In this document: positions 1-9,802 of the stretch, piece after piece
Layout: every line of letters starts with the position of its first letter
Position numbering within the stretch: position 1 is the first letter of the stretch
Assembly (NCBI GenBank): GCA_044235425.1
Contig: JBIIHW010000016.1
Coordinates: forward strand, 33,883 to 97,882
From: JBJSXJ01 sp044235425
GTDB taxonomy: Bacteria; Planctomycetota; Planctomycetia; Pirellulales; Pirellulaceae
DNA length: 64,000 nt
Reading direction: 5' to 3'
Notes under the pieces: model-generated
What the model was told of the DNA's origin: nothing
Databases searched by the model: none
Seen by the model: only the letters and a program-made list of their open reading frames with translations
Translations under genes and position numbers: made by a program

Positions 1-3000
1 CAACGTGCCGGCCGCCGATGCTTCACTCAAAGCCAGCGCCTCACACAGTCCTTTGCCCAGCTCCGGACTAGTCCGTGGACCGAATACCGACAGCAGATCG
101 CGAATCGCCGACTCATCCTTCGGTCGGAACTCGATTAATTGTCGAGCGGCGGTGGACCGAGCTTCGTCGGCCGCTTTGTCGTCACGGACGATCGCCAAAA
201 ATGATTTGGCGATTTCCGCCGCATAGGTCTCCAGCTTCTTGCTGCCCCAGCGAGTTGCCAGGTTCACCAACTGGGCGCGCGAGCCGGGCGGCAGTTTTTC
301 GAGCAGCCCGAGCAGTGCTTTTTCGGTGGCATCATTCAGTTTGCCAGGTGCATCCTTCGGCCAGCCGCGTTCTAAGCCGGCAAGAATCGCACTCGTCGAC
401 CGCTGATCGGCACTCGCCAGAGCGACGACGAGATCGCCGACGGTTTCCACCGGCTTACCGCGAGCAAAATGCTCGGCGACGATAGTGATCCGGGCCAGTG
501 CTTCGGGGCGTGCCGCCACCGCCTCACCCGACTTCGCCACGGAGATCAGGAAGTAACGATCGTGAGCGGCAGCAGCCGTCGTCGCCGCATCCAGCAGCCA
601 ATTATCCGCGGCTCCACCAGCCGCCAGGAAAGCCACCAGTTTTTGCGCCACCTCTTGATTGGCCGGGGATTCACTGAGTTTAAGCAGCGTGGCCAAACGC
701 ACTTGGCCGTCGGCATCACTCAGCAGATTCGCCGCCAGCAGCGCGCTAGCTGCGGTTTTGCTAGGCAGTGCCGCGATTGCATTGCGGCGCACACCTGCCG
801 AGGGATGACGCAGAGCGTCAATCACAGCCTTCTGAGCTGGCGACGATTGCTCTTCTACCGCCTGCAGTCCGTTGAGCACCGCAACCGCATGGATCGCACC
901 GACGTCCAGTCCAATTGCATCCGGCTGCGGCTTGGACAATCGCGCCAGCAGACCGGGCACGACTTCTTTGTCAGCTTTTTCAATCAGCAGCCGCTGAGCG
1001 TGCAAGCGCCACAGCATATTGGGATTGTCCAGTGCAGCGACTTGCTGCGCTGGGGTAGCACCCGCGAGTGCTGCGGCTGGCGAAGGCTTCCCATCGACAT
1101 GTACCACGCGATAAACACGACCATGCTTTTTGTCCCGCAAATCGATCTCGTACGCGTTCCCCTTGCCTGTTTTGAAACCAGCAGGAGTCGGATTGTGCTG
1201 CACGATGAAGTTGTACCAGTCGACGACCCAAGCACTACCATCCGGGCCTACTTCCACAATGATCGGCGCCGACCATTCGTCATCCGACGCAAAGAGATTC
1301 CAGGAATTCTTCGAGCGATAGTTGGCACCTTGTTTTTGTATGGTGAAGGTGGCCGCCAGATGTCCTGTCGGTTCTGTCACGAAAGCGGTTCGATTCCAGT
1401 ATTCCTGCGGATAGCTGCGGGCCGTATACAGGGCATGCCCCGCGGCAGCCGTGAAGCCTCCGTGATGATCAACTTGACGAACTTTTTCGGTGAGCGGTTC
1501 GATCTTGTTGCTTTCCGCAATGGTCCCGAGCACCGACGACGACCAGCCCCGCACCGATTCATAGTAGCGATTCGGCAGCGGCAAATAGACGCTGGGATTG
1601 CCATTCGCGGTCGATCCAAACAGCACGCCTTCCTCGCTGAACCCGACGCCCCACGAGTTGTTACTGGTGTTCCGCAGAAACTCGAATTTATCCACTTCGG
1701 GGTAAGCCTTACCGGCGGCTGGTGCGCGCAGATGGAAGCGATAAAAGCCGGTTTGAAAACGCTGTTTTTCACCGGCAATCTCGCCGCTGAAGCCCGCGTA
1801 GCCAACCATCCCGTAGTACCAATTGTCGAGTCCATAACGGAGATTACTCGGCCCGGCATGCGTGTCACCGGTCGACCAGCCTGTGAACAAGACCTGACGC
1901 ACATCCGCGACATCGTCACCCGTCGTGTCTTTCAAGAACAAGGTGTGCGGAGCTTGATGAACGATTACGCCGCCATAGGCAAACGTGAGACTGGTCGGGA
2001 TGCTCAGCTTGTCCGCAAACACAGTGAATTTGTCCGCTTGACCGTCGCCATCGGTGTCTTCGCAGATGCGAATGCGATCACGTCCCTGGCCTTCCGGCTG
2101 CATGTCATTCGGGTAATCGAATGATTCGCAAACCCACAGTCGTCCGCGTTCATCCCAGTTAATGGCGATGGGCTTTCCCTGCAGCTGCGGCTCGGAAACG
2201 AACAATTTCACCTGAAATCCGACTGGAGTGACGATGTGCTGCAGCGAATCGGCGGGCTTGAGCGGCGCCTGCATCTTCTTCAGCGGCTCGTCGATCGTGC
2301 CCCATTTTTTGCTAGGAGGATAAAACGGAATGACGGCGTCGAGGTATTCGAACTTGACCGCCTGAGCAGCGATCTTTGTCATTTCGGGACGGTCGGCAAA
2401 CGTCGGCACCGTGGCGGGATCCAGTCCAATGGCCCAGCGCGTGCCGCGTTCGACCAAATTATGAAATCCGGCATGTCCCCACGTGCGATCATCGTGTCCC
2501 CAGGCCGTGTAGAACACACGTCCCTTCCCTTCCTCGCGGACCCAGGTCCACGGTTCGCGACCTTGATCATCGACGCGGAATTCCAGCACCGTGCGACCTT
2601 GATCGTTGTGCTTGTGATGCACATAGGTCTCATCCCAGCTTTCAAAACCGCGATAGCCCTTCATGATGGGATGATTCGGCTGAGCTATTTCGGTGCGAAA
2701 CGTGCCAGTGCCATGGCTGCGAAACTGCCCGCCCACAAGCGCAATATAGGCCGGCGAATTCAGAAAACAGAACGAAGCACAGTGCAGCGGAATAAGTCCG
2801 CGTCCACCGCGCACATACTCCAGCAACGCCCGCTCCTCGTCCGGTTTGATTTCCGTCAAATTGGCGTAAATCATCAACCCGGAGTACTCACCCAACGTCC
2901 GCGGATTCAAGGAGTCGGTGCGATCGGTATAAGTGAGTTCGATCCCACGCTCTGCGAAGACCGGTGCCAGTTGCTTGAATCGCAGAGCCGGTTGATGGTG

Positions 3001-3135
3001 ACCGTTGTCACCCAGAAAAAGAATTTTTACTCGCGGAGGGTCGGCCGCAGCTGCGACTTGACTGCTCAAGACGTTAAATGCCAGTGCTAAACAGAGCCCA
3101 ACAGCCAGCCCGAACAGGCGTCCAAAACGCTTCAT
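1..3135 (-). CDS. ThuA-domain / PVC-type membrane-bound dehydrogenase-like protein with HEAT-like repeats (3' end outside window)
   Basis: Reading back from ATG at 3135 the frame stays open for 1045 codons to base 1, so the C-terminus is missing. The protein opens with a signal peptide (MKRFGRLFGLAVG...). A ThuA-like fold follows (about residues 30-260), with KILFLGDNGHHQP at the start, LMIYANL and IPLHCASFCFLNS in the core, and AWGHDDRTWGH near its end. Then comes the PVC-type dehydrogenase beta-propeller (about 300-650: WDERGRLWVCESFDYP, EDTDGDGQADKFTVF, YGLDNWYYGMVGY, VVDWYNFIVQHNP). Ala/Leu-rich HEAT-like repeats run from about 690 to the edge. In this family a cytochrome c domain usually comes last; it would lie outside the window. 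It is the third gene of a minus-strand run after the DUF1592 and DUF1552 genes (120 bp gap), so probably part of one exported oxidation/degradation module. The function is inferred from family and context. Confidence 0.88.
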   Translation of the reverse strand, partial: MKRFGRLFGLAVGLCLALAFNVLSSQVAAAADPPRVKILFLGDNGHHQPALRFKQLAPVFAERGIELTYTDRTDSLNPRTLGEYSGLMIYANLTEIKPDEERALLEYVRGGRGLIPLHCASFCFLNSPAYIALVGGQFRSHGTGTFRTEIAQPNHPIMKGYRGFESWDETYVHHKHNDQGRTVLEFRVDDQGREPWTWVREEGKGRVFYTAWGHDDRTWGHAGFHNLVERGTRWAIGLDPATVPTFADRPEMTKIAAQAVKFEYLDAVIPFYPPSKKWGTIDEPLKKMQAPLKPADSLQHIVTPVGFQVKLFVSEPQLQGKPIAINWDERGRLWVCESFDYPNDMQPEGQGRDRIRICEDTDGDGQADKFTVFADKLSIPTSLTFAYGGVIVHQAPHTLFLKDTTGDDVADVRQVLFTGWSTGDTHAGPSNLRYGLDNWYYGMVGYAGFSGEIAGEKQRFQTGFYRFHLRAPAAGKAYPEVDKFEFLRNTSNNSWGVGFSEEGVLFGSTANGNPSVYLPLPNRYYESVRGWSSSVLGTIAESNKIEPLTEKVRQVDHHGGFTAAAGHALYTARSYPQEYWNRTAFVTEPTGHLAATFTIQKQGANYRSKNSWNLFASDDEWSAPIIVEVGPDGSAWVVDWYNFIVQHNPTPAGFKTGKGNAYEIDLRDKKHGRVYRVVHVDGKPSPAAALAGATPAQQVAALDNPNMLWRLHAQRLLIEKADKEVVPGLLARLSKPQPDAIGLDVGAIHAVAVLNGLQAVEEQSSPAQKAVIDALRHPSAGVRRNAIAALPSKTAASALLAANLLSDADGQVRLATLLKLSESPANQEVAQKLVAFLAAGGAADNWLLDAATTAAAAHDRYFLISVAKSGEAVAARPEALARITIVAEHFARGKPVETVGDLVVALASADQRSTSAILAGLERGWPKDAPGKLNDATEKALLGLLEKLPPGSRAQLVNLATRWGSKKLETYAAEIAKSFLAIVRDDKAADEARSTAARQLIEFRPKDESAIRDLLSVFGPRTSPELGKGLCEALALSEASAAGTL

Positions 3136-3255
3136 CGATGGTTCCAGATATGAAAGTATCAGTGAGTCTAAGCGAACGAGAAAGACGAGAAACCCGCAAC
3201 TCCCGGAATCAGCTCTTGCATGAGTCCCTGACGCCGAGCGTGATCGACGACGGTA

Positions 3256-4623
3256 TCAAACCGTCAATCGACCGGAGCTATCGCCGAGTTTATCGCAGGG
3301 GACCGACATCCAATCAAGCATGGAAAGGTAGAGATTGGTGAGCGGTGTGCCGTTGGGGAATTTCAGATGTCGCCCGGTCTGCAGCCGGCCACCCGCCTTT
3401 CCGGCGAGCATAATCGGCAAGTTGTCGTGATTGTGAGCGTCGCCGTCGCCAATGCCGCTGCCATACACAATCATGCAGTTATCCAGCAGCGAACGCTCAC
3501 CCTCTCGGGTCTCTTTCAGTTTCTTCAGCAGGTAAGCGAGCTGGGTGGCGTGGAAGCGATTGATCTGACTGATCTTTTCTTGTTTGCCCTTGTCGCGGCC
3601 ATGATGAGACAAGTCATGGTGCCCCTCGGGCACATTCATGAACGCATAGCTGCGATTGCTGCCCTCATTCGCATGCACGAACGTGGCGACGCGAGTGGTA
3701 TCAGTCTGAAAGGAGAGCACGAGCAGGTCGGACAGAATCCGCAAATGATCCTCGTAGCTGCCCGGCACTCCGCTGGGCTTCGCAAAGTTCGAGACGGCCG
3801 GATCGTTGCTAGCGCGCTGCGCCTTCGCAATCCGCTGTTCAAGTTCGCGCACGGCCGACAGATATTCGTCTAACTTGCGACGATCGCTGGCACCAAGATT
3901 CTGATTCAACCGTTTCGCGTCGTCGCGGACCAGATCGAGCACGCTTTGGTTATAGCGTTCGCGTTTGGCTCGAGCTTCCGCCGACTCACCTTCCCGACCA
4001 TTAGAAAACAGGCGATCGAAAATCAGCTGCGGGTTCGTCTCCTTCGGAATCGGCTGCTGTTCATTACGCCAAGCGATGTTCGCCGAGTAGGCGCAGCTAT
4101 AGCCGGAGTCGCAGTTGCCAGATTGCCCACCGGCGTCGCCTCCGATTTCGATGGAGGCGAATCGCGTTTGCTTACCGACATGACGGGCCGCCACTTGATC
4201 GACCGACACACCAGCTCGAATGTCCGCTCCAAATGTCTTGCGTGCTTGTGTGCCCGTGAGGAAGGTAGCGAGTGCTCGAGCGTGATCGCCGGGACCGTCG
4301 CCATTGGCGTTTGCTTTGAGCTGCGAGAGGCCGGTGAGGATATTGAAATCGCCGCGCAGTTCGGCCAGCGGTTCCAGGATTCTCGGCAGTGCGTAGTCGG
4401 CGCCTTCGGTTGCCGGCGTCCAGTCCGGCATGTGCATGCCGTTGGGAACGTACAGAAATGCCATCCGCAGTGGTGCGGCGGATGCACCGGCAGCATCAAC
4501 GGCAGCGTGCGCGTCACGCGCGCGAGCGGGAGTCATCACTTCGAGCAGCGGCAGCGCCAGTGCAGTGCCCATTCCGCGCAGCACCGTCCGCCGTGACATG
4601 CCATTCGCCGAAATCCTACTCAT
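3256..4623 (-). CDS. DUF1552 domain-containing exported protein
   Basis: 455 aa. The N-terminus has a Tat-like twin arginine (SRRTVLRGMGTALALPLLE), so export folded is likely. The body matches the planctomycete DUF1552 family: FLYVPNGMHMPDWTP near residue 55, GDHARALATFLTGTQ near 110, NEGSNRSYAFMNVPEGHHD near 320, and YGSGIGDGDAHNHDNLPI near 390. The start at 4623 is supported by a GAGGAGAGG ribosome binding site seven bases upstream. It lies 92 bp downstream of a DUF1592 cytochrome gene; this pairing is standard in planctomycetes, and the second pair in this window (26047-29900) has the same order. The molecular function of DUF1552 is not established; a role with the partner cytochrome in oxidising or breaking down a polymer is inference. 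Confidence 0.93.
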   Translation of the reverse strand: MSRISANGMSRRTVLRGMGTALALPLLEVMTPARARDAHAAVDAAGASAAPLRMAFLYVPNGMHMPDWTPATEGADYALPRILEPLAELRGDFNILTGLSQLKANANGDGPGDHARALATFLTGTQARKTFGADIRAGVSVDQVAARHVGKQTRFASIEIGGDAGGQSGNCDSGYSCAYSANIAWRNEQQPIPKETNPQLIFDRLFSNGREGESAEARAKRERYNQSVLDLVRDDAKRLNQNLGASDRRKLDEYLSAVRELEQRIAKAQRASNDPAVSNFAKPSGVPGSYEDHLRILSDLLVLSFQTDTTRVATFVHANEGSNRSYAFMNVPEGHHDLSHHGRDKGKQEKISQINRFHATQLAYLLKKLKETREGERSLLDNCMIVYGSGIGDGDAHNHDNLPIMLAGKAGGRLQTGRHLKFPNGTPLTNLYLSMLDWMSVPCDKLGDSSGRLTV

Positions 4624-4715
4624 GATACCTCTCCTCGATGTTAAACCGAACGCACAAAACCTAGACGTAAGAAAACTAGGAGGCGCAAATTCGTCGCTCC
4701 CCCAAAATCACCGAC

Positions 4716-7193
4716 TTATGGTTGTGCCGCCTCGCGGGGCACGCCTTGGCGTTTCCGGAAAGCGTCACTTAGGACCACCTCTCGCACGAGTACCGAAAAT
4801 CGATTGTCTTGCTCGGCCACTTTCTTGGCAATCTGATTGACGGCACACACGTCATAGTATTCCAAACCTCGACCCAGTGCATAGGTCAACAGCTTCTCAG
4901 CCAAGCAGCGGCGGAACTCGTCCTGCCGTGCCAGCAGAATCGTCTTCAGCTCGGCAGGCCCTTGAAACTTTCGCCCGTCGGCAAATTCCCCCGAGGCGTC
5001 GACCGGATGCTCACCCTCTTTCTCTCGCCATGCACCGATGGCATCGTAGTTTTCCAGTCCAAAGCCAACGGGGTCCATCAGCTGATGGCAGGCGGCACAG
5101 GCCGGATTGACGCGGTGCTGCTCCATCCGCTGTCGCAAGGTGCCGCTGAGCGGCTTACCTTTTCCATCGGCCAGTTCGGGTACATTCGGTGGTGGTGGCG
5201 GCGGCGGTGCGGCAAACAGATTCTCCAGGACCCACTTCCCGCGTTTCACCGGTGAGGTGCGTGTGGGATTCGATGTGACCGCCAAGATACTCGCCTGTCC
5301 CAAGAGACCACCACGCTGCGCCTTATCCACCGCCACTCGCTGAAATCCTTCGCCCATCCAGCCGCTCAGCCCGTAATGCTTCGCCAGTCGCTCGTTTACG
5401 AACGTGTAATCCGCATCAAGGAACTCCAGGACGCTACGGTCGCTGCGCATGATGTGCGCGAAGAAGAGTTCGGTTTCGCGTCGCATGGCGGCTTTCAGCT
5501 GTTCATCAAACGCGGGGAACTGTTTCTTGTCCGCCAGAAACTGGTCGAGGTTACGAAGCTGCAGCCATTGCCCCGCGAAGTTTTCCACGAGCGCATCGGC
5601 ACGCGGGTCCAGCAGCAGCCGCTGCGCTTGTGCCGCGAACTTTTCGGGGTCACGCAGCTGCCCGTCCCGCGCCGCCCGAAATAATTCATCGTCCGGCAAC
5701 GAGCTCCAAAGAAAATATGACAACCGGGTGGCCAGTTCAAAATCGCTGAGATCACGAATTTCACCGGGCGGCGGATCACGTTCCAGCTTGAATAGGAATT
5801 GGGGTGAGACGAGGATCGCCTGCAGCGCCACTTGCATACCACGCTCAAAGGAATCGCCTTGCTGATGAGCGAGTTCGACGAGACTGGCGAGCCGCTGCAA
5901 TTCTTCGGGTGTGGCGGCACGACGAAAGGCGCGGCTGGCGATCGGTCGCAGTAAATCAGTCGCCACCTGCTGACGTTCCGCTGCCGGTGCTGTTTTCGGC
6001 ACCGTCCGAGTCACGATCCGTTTGTGCGACGCCGGCAAAGCCTCGTCACTTAAGCCCAGCGGTCCGATTACCGCCAACGCCTGGACAGCCAAGTTGCGAT
6101 CTCCGCGCAGCTTGGGGTCTTCCGCTTTCGGCATGTAGTAGTCGTTCAAAAAGGAAACGGCAAATTCATGTCTCCCCGCCGGCACTTCCACAACAAGCTC
6201 AAACCACTGCGGGTTATTACGCGCATTCGGTACATCGAACACCTTGAGTTCCTTGCCGTCCAGCAAAAAGGCCATGCGACAGGGATCGGGCCCCGCTTGA
6301 TCGCCGCTGGCCTGAGCCCGCAGGACATACTGCGCCGTGGCGGGGAAATCGAATTGAGCGGGAGCCTTGCCTTGCGAGGGTAAATCGCGTCCCTTCGCAG
6401 TCTTAACCGGCGCATTCTCCCGCTCGCCGGTGACAATCGTCGTCCGCGCGACTCGGTCGGCAGCGTCCAGATAACGTTCCAGCAGCACGGGCGGAATCGT
6501 CAGCACATCGCCAATATTGTCAAACCCGTAGCCCACATCGTCCGAGGGGAACTCATCGGCAACTTTCAGATCAATGCCCAGTAAGTCGCGAATGGTGTTG
6601 TTGTATTCGACGCGGTTGAGTCGCCGTACGGTCACTCGCCCCGGCTGGACTGGCCCAGAGCAGTCGGCGGTCAGGGCATACGATTGGATCCAGCCGAGCA
6701 GCTTTTGGCGTTCGTCGTCGGTCGGCTGATCGTGATCGCGAGGCGGCATGATGCGTCCCTGCAATTGACGATTGATCTTTTGCCAAGCCGCACGCTGCGT
6801 GGTTCGTGCCGTCTCCTCGCGATAACGATCCAGCGCGATGCCGCTCTCCGGCTTCTCACCAGAATGGCAATCGAAGCAGTATTTTTGCAGCAGCGGACGG
6901 ATATCAGTGTCGTACTTGAGCTGCAGCCCGGGAGCGGCTTGTGGTTCGGCGGCTTTTTGTTCGGCAGCTTTTTGTTCGGCAGCTTTTTGTTCGGCGGCTT
7001 TTTGTTCGGCGGCTTTTTGTTCGGCGGCCAGCGCGACCCGACAAACGACATCGCCGAGGCCGGGTGGCAGGTTAGCCAGGCCCAACAGAAGCGGTAGCAG
7101 CGTAACGACGAGGCGCCGCAGCGATCGTGACCGCGAGGCTTGTGAGCTCGCCGCGCGGGTCTCCAAATCGTGCCAACTCTTCTTTCCGTTCAT
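4716..7193 (-). CDS. DUF1592-family planctomycete cytochrome c (DUF1587/1592/1588/1585 domains)
   Basis: 825 aa from ATG 7193. The frame is open upstream to 7379, but 7193 has AAGGACG before it and puts the hydrophobic signal (about residues 28-48) near the N-terminus. A repetitive AEQKA linker (about 57-84) follows, then haem motif CFDCH (106-110), DUF1587 (RLNRVEYNNTIRDLLGIDL), DUF1592 (FELATRLSYFLWSSLPDDEL), DUF1588 (VTSNPTRTSPVKRGKWVLE with a proline run), a second haem motif CAACH, and DUF1585 at the C-terminus (LLTYALGRGLEYYD). It is probably a secreted or periplasmic dihaem protein. It heads a minus-strand run with the DUF1552 gene and the ThuA/dehydrogenase gene. Substrate unknown. 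Confidence 0.93.
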   Translation of the reverse strand: MNGKKSWHDLETRAASSQASRSRSLRRLVVTLLPLLLGLANLPPGLGDVVCRVALAAEQKAAEQKAAEQKAAEQKAAEQKAAEPQAAPGLQLKYDTDIRPLLQKYCFDCHSGEKPESGIALDRYREETARTTQRAAWQKINRQLQGRIMPPRDHDQPTDDERQKLLGWIQSYALTADCSGPVQPGRVTVRRLNRVEYNNTIRDLLGIDLKVADEFPSDDVGYGFDNIGDVLTIPPVLLERYLDAADRVARTTIVTGERENAPVKTAKGRDLPSQGKAPAQFDFPATAQYVLRAQASGDQAGPDPCRMAFLLDGKELKVFDVPNARNNPQWFELVVEVPAGRHEFAVSFLNDYYMPKAEDPKLRGDRNLAVQALAVIGPLGLSDEALPASHKRIVTRTVPKTAPAAERQQVATDLLRPIASRAFRRAATPEELQRLASLVELAHQQGDSFERGMQVALQAILVSPQFLFKLERDPPPGEIRDLSDFELATRLSYFLWSSLPDDELFRAARDGQLRDPEKFAAQAQRLLLDPRADALVENFAGQWLQLRNLDQFLADKKQFPAFDEQLKAAMRRETELFFAHIMRSDRSVLEFLDADYTFVNERLAKHYGLSGWMGEGFQRVAVDKAQRGGLLGQASILAVTSNPTRTSPVKRGKWVLENLFAAPPPPPPPNVPELADGKGKPLSGTLRQRMEQHRVNPACAACHQLMDPVGFGLENYDAIGAWREKEGEHPVDASGEFADGRKFQGPAELKTILLARQDEFRRCLAEKLLTYALGRGLEYYDVCAVNQIAKKVAEQDNRFSVLVREVVLSDAFRKRQGVPREAAQP
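6946..7028. repeat. 15-bp tandem repeat coding an AEQKA linker
   Basis: Five full copies plus a partial of the unit tcggcggctttttgt, differing only at one site (ggc/agc). The repeat is in frame with the DUF1592 gene and codes a charged, probably flexible or helical linker between signal peptide and first haem domain. Copy number is likely to vary between strains (inference). Confidence 0.9.
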
Positions 7194-7425
7194 ATCGGTC
7201 GTCCTTGTTTCCCACGATAGATCGGCTGCGCCGTAACCACTCGTTTGCCTCGCGCACCTGCCGCGTCGGTACGCACGTTCAAACCTCTTTGGTAATCTAG
7301 TCGAGGAAGGAACGTTCCGGCAACCAGCGAACCGCCCCCGAGGCTGCGCGGGCTTTACAAGGACGGAGTCGCCTTGCATGATCCGTCACTGGCTCGACTG
7401 CGTAGATTAGGCTAGAGCGAAACTT

Positions 7426-8748
7426 ATGGACCGCCGGAAGACTTCTAGCATGCAACACGATCAAGCAGCCGCACGGGACACGGAGCCCGCCCCTGAGCTG
7501 ACGGCAGACAACGCTGTTTCTGTGGCAACAGCGACGCCGAAGGCGACGAAGCGCAGGTGGCTCTGGATCACACTCACGCTCGTCACGCTCATCCTGATCG
7601 GAAGCGGTTACCCGCTGCTCAAGTGGTATCAAGGAGAACAACTGGAAGCGGCCTGTCGGCAGGCGCTGCGTGCGAAAAACTGGGAGCAGCTCGCGACTCT
7701 CGCGGCACGCTACAGCGACTGGCAGTCGCAACAAGCGGCCCCCTGGATGTATCGAGCGCAAGCGGCCCACGAACTGGGACAAATTGCGGAGTCCGCGGAT
7801 TATTTAGATCGTTTACCCGACCACGATCGACGAACTCCCGCCGCCCTGCTGGAACGTGCTACGCTCCTCTTTGGCCCGCTCAACCGCCCACTCGACGCCG
7901 AACAAACCTGCCTGCGAGCTTTACGATTGAATCCGTCGCTCGTCGACGCTCATCGCCGCTTGATTTACTTTTACGCCTTCACGCTCCAGCGTCAGAAGAT
8001 GGTCGCTCAGATTCGCAAGGCGATTGAGTATGAGTGTGATCTGCCGGAGACGTATATTTATCTGCTTTCCCAGGACTGGCTGTCGTTCGGCAACGCCTAT
8101 CAAGAGAATACCAGGTGGATGCAGAGCGACCGGGATTCCGAACTGTTTTTAGTTGCTCGAGCAATCTATCGCGTGACCACTCAGGGGCTGGATGAAAAAC
8201 CCGATAACGACACGGTCGTGGTGGAGGATGACACGGAAGGATTGCCTTACCACCGCAAAGTGCTGCAGGGCTACTTTGAAAAGTTCCCGCAGAACCTGGA
8301 ACTGCTGGTCTTTTATCTGCGGCAGGCCAGTAACGATGGCGATCAAGAACAAGTATCGCAGCTCCTCGCTCAAGCTCCCGCCGCCGCTGCTCAAGACAAT
8401 CGTTTCTGGCGCTACCAAGGCTGGCTGCACCAGGCCCGCGGGGAACTGGCAGAAGCCGAAGAGTCGTATCGGACAGCTTTGAAGCTAAATCCCTACGATC
8501 ACATCAGTCCACATCAACTCGCCGCCGTGCTGCGTCGGCGACAAGCAGCCAAAGAGGAGATCGACGAGCTGGAGCGGCGCTATCAGGAAGGTTCCAAGCT
8601 GCGTCGTGAGATTCTTGCTCTCCCCGATGTCACCAAAGCACCTCCCACCTTGCTGACGCGGATCGCTGAACATGCAGTCGCGTGCGGCGAGAGTCAGACG
8701 GCCGAGCAGCTGCGGCGGCGGTTGGAGCTGATACGACGCATGCGTTAG
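7426..8748 (+). CDS. membrane-anchored TPR protein
   Basis: 440 aa. A short Arg/Lys-rich cytoplasmic head precedes one transmembrane segment (about residues 45-65, LWITLTLVTLILIGSGYPLL). The rest is tetratricopeptide-like helices, such as EQTCLRALRLNPSLVDAHRRL near 155 and AEESYRTALKLNPYDHISPHQL near 345. It lacks catalytic motifs and looks like a scaffold or assembly protein. The start is uncertain: ATG 7426 and ATG 7450 (MQHDQ) are both possible and neither has a strong Shine-Dalgarno. It is divergent from the DUF1592 gene. The specific role is not recognised. Confidence 0.85.
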   Translation: MDRRKTSSMQHDQAAARDTEPAPELTADNAVSVATATPKATKRRWLWITLTLVTLILIGSGYPLLKWYQGEQLEAACRQALRAKNWEQLATLAARYSDWQSQQAAPWMYRAQAAHELGQIAESADYLDRLPDHDRRTPAALLERATLLFGPLNRPLDAEQTCLRALRLNPSLVDAHRRLIYFYAFTLQRQKMVAQIRKAIEYECDLPETYIYLLSQDWLSFGNAYQENTRWMQSDRDSELFLVARAIYRVTTQGLDEKPDNDTVVVEDDTEGLPYHRKVLQGYFEKFPQNLELLVFYLRQASNDGDQEQVSQLLAQAPAAAAQDNRFWRYQGWLHQARGELAEAEESYRTALKLNPYDHISPHQLAAVLRRRQAAKEEIDELERRYQEGSKLRREILALPDVTKAPPTLLTRIAEHAVACGESQTAEQLRRRLELIRRMR

Positions 8749-9173
8749 GGTCGTGGTTTCACGAGGGCGGGAACGTTTTGGGAGCAGTCGGCGGGCTACT
8801 ACCTGAGGTCCATCACCGGGCACCCCACCTGCTGGATCACACAGGCATCCACGTTGGCAGGGTTCTTGATCGGCAAGACACCCTGGACCTGAACGAAAAC
8901 TATCCATTGATAAATCGAATGGATCCCCTTTCTCACTCCTTCCACCAGCTCGAGGGGTGGTCCGCAGAAACAGCTCTAAGATATTATTCCTCGACCATTT
9001 AGGGGATTGACGACGACCGGCGGTAAATCGTGATCGAGTGCTTCGGAGAGCGATGGGGGGAAACAATCTCGCGACGGTGCAACTTTCGGAGCCCTTTGGG
9101 GTTGAAAACTTCCCTCAATTCACCGATAACGGTCGCGATCGTACTCTTAACAACTTCTATACAGGAGTGGTCT
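8749..9173. other. 425-bp intergenic region without recognisable gene
   Basis: No ORF here looks coding in either direction. It contains a small inverted repeat (tccatt ... aatgga near 8905-8925) and should hold the promoter of the lipoprotein gene downstream. I see no confident promoter, terminator or structured RNA. Confidence 0.6.
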
Positions 9174-9632
9174 GTGAACAAAATGAAGGCTTTCTTGGCA
9201 GTCGTGTTGGTGTTGGGACTGAGTGTCCTGGGATGTGGCCCGAGCGGTCCTAAGACGTATCCCGTCAAGGGGAAAGTGACGATTGGCGGGCAGCCCGCGA
9301 ACAATGTCACCATCAATTTTGGTCCCACGGGTGCGGGCGGCTCGGTAGCCAGTGGCGTCGTGACCAATGGTCAGTATGAATTGCTGACCGGAAATTCAAG
9401 CGCCAAGGGCGCCATGGTAGGCAAGTACCGCGTTTACTTCTCGCAGGCGGCAGATGCGAGCTCGGCAATGCCCGACTACAGCAAGATGGGCGCCGACGGC
9501 GGTCCGCCGGGAACCACGCCTGCTCCTTATGCTGCCGAATATGGCGACGCGAACAACTCACCTTTGGAAAAGGAAGTGGTTGCCGGCCCGAACACGTTCG
9601 ATTTCGATATTCCAGCGCCAGCAGCTAAATAG
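9174..9632 (+). CDS. small transthyretin-like / carboxypeptidase-regulatory-like lipoprotein
   Basis: 152 aa. The start is GTG 9174, chosen because an AGGAG sits six bases upstream and it leads straight into a lipoprotein signal with the cleavage cysteine at residue 21 (SVLGCGPSG). An in-frame ATG at 9030 would give an implausible 48-residue extension. The mature part begins YPVKGKVTIGGQPANNVTI and reads as a beta-sandwich of the kind common in planctomycete lipoproteins, which often sit beside DUF1559 genes, as here. Probably a periplasmic structural or binding protein. No catalytic residues are visible. Confidence 0.85.
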   Translation: MNKMKAFLAVVLVLGLSVLGCGPSGPKTYPVKGKVTIGGQPANNVTINFGPTGAGGSVASGVVTNGQYELLTGNSSAKGAMVGKYRVYFSQAADASSAMPDYSKMGADGGPPGTTPAPYAAEYGDANNSPLEKEVVAGPNTFDFDIPAPAAK

Positions 9633-9802
9633 CCGATGCATAGAGTTAGTCCGTGGCCGAAAAGATTTTGGCTCCGGTTGGTCCCTGGTTCAGGTTCAAT
9701 TTTGTCGTTTTACTTGCGATTTTTAAGCTCGGTAGCTAGCGTTAGTTAGAGCTTGATGGTTGAAGAGTTCTTTTTTCTATTTTCACAGCGGGAGGGTCTA
9801 TC

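Noticed and set aside
469..2124. 551-codon plus-strand ORF
   Set aside because: It is antisense to the edge-open ThuA/PVC-dehydrogenase gene, which has real family motifs; the plus-strand translation has none and has no ribosome site.
2236..3090. 284-codon plus-strand ORF
   Set aside because: Antisense shadow of the same minus-strand gene (ThuA part).
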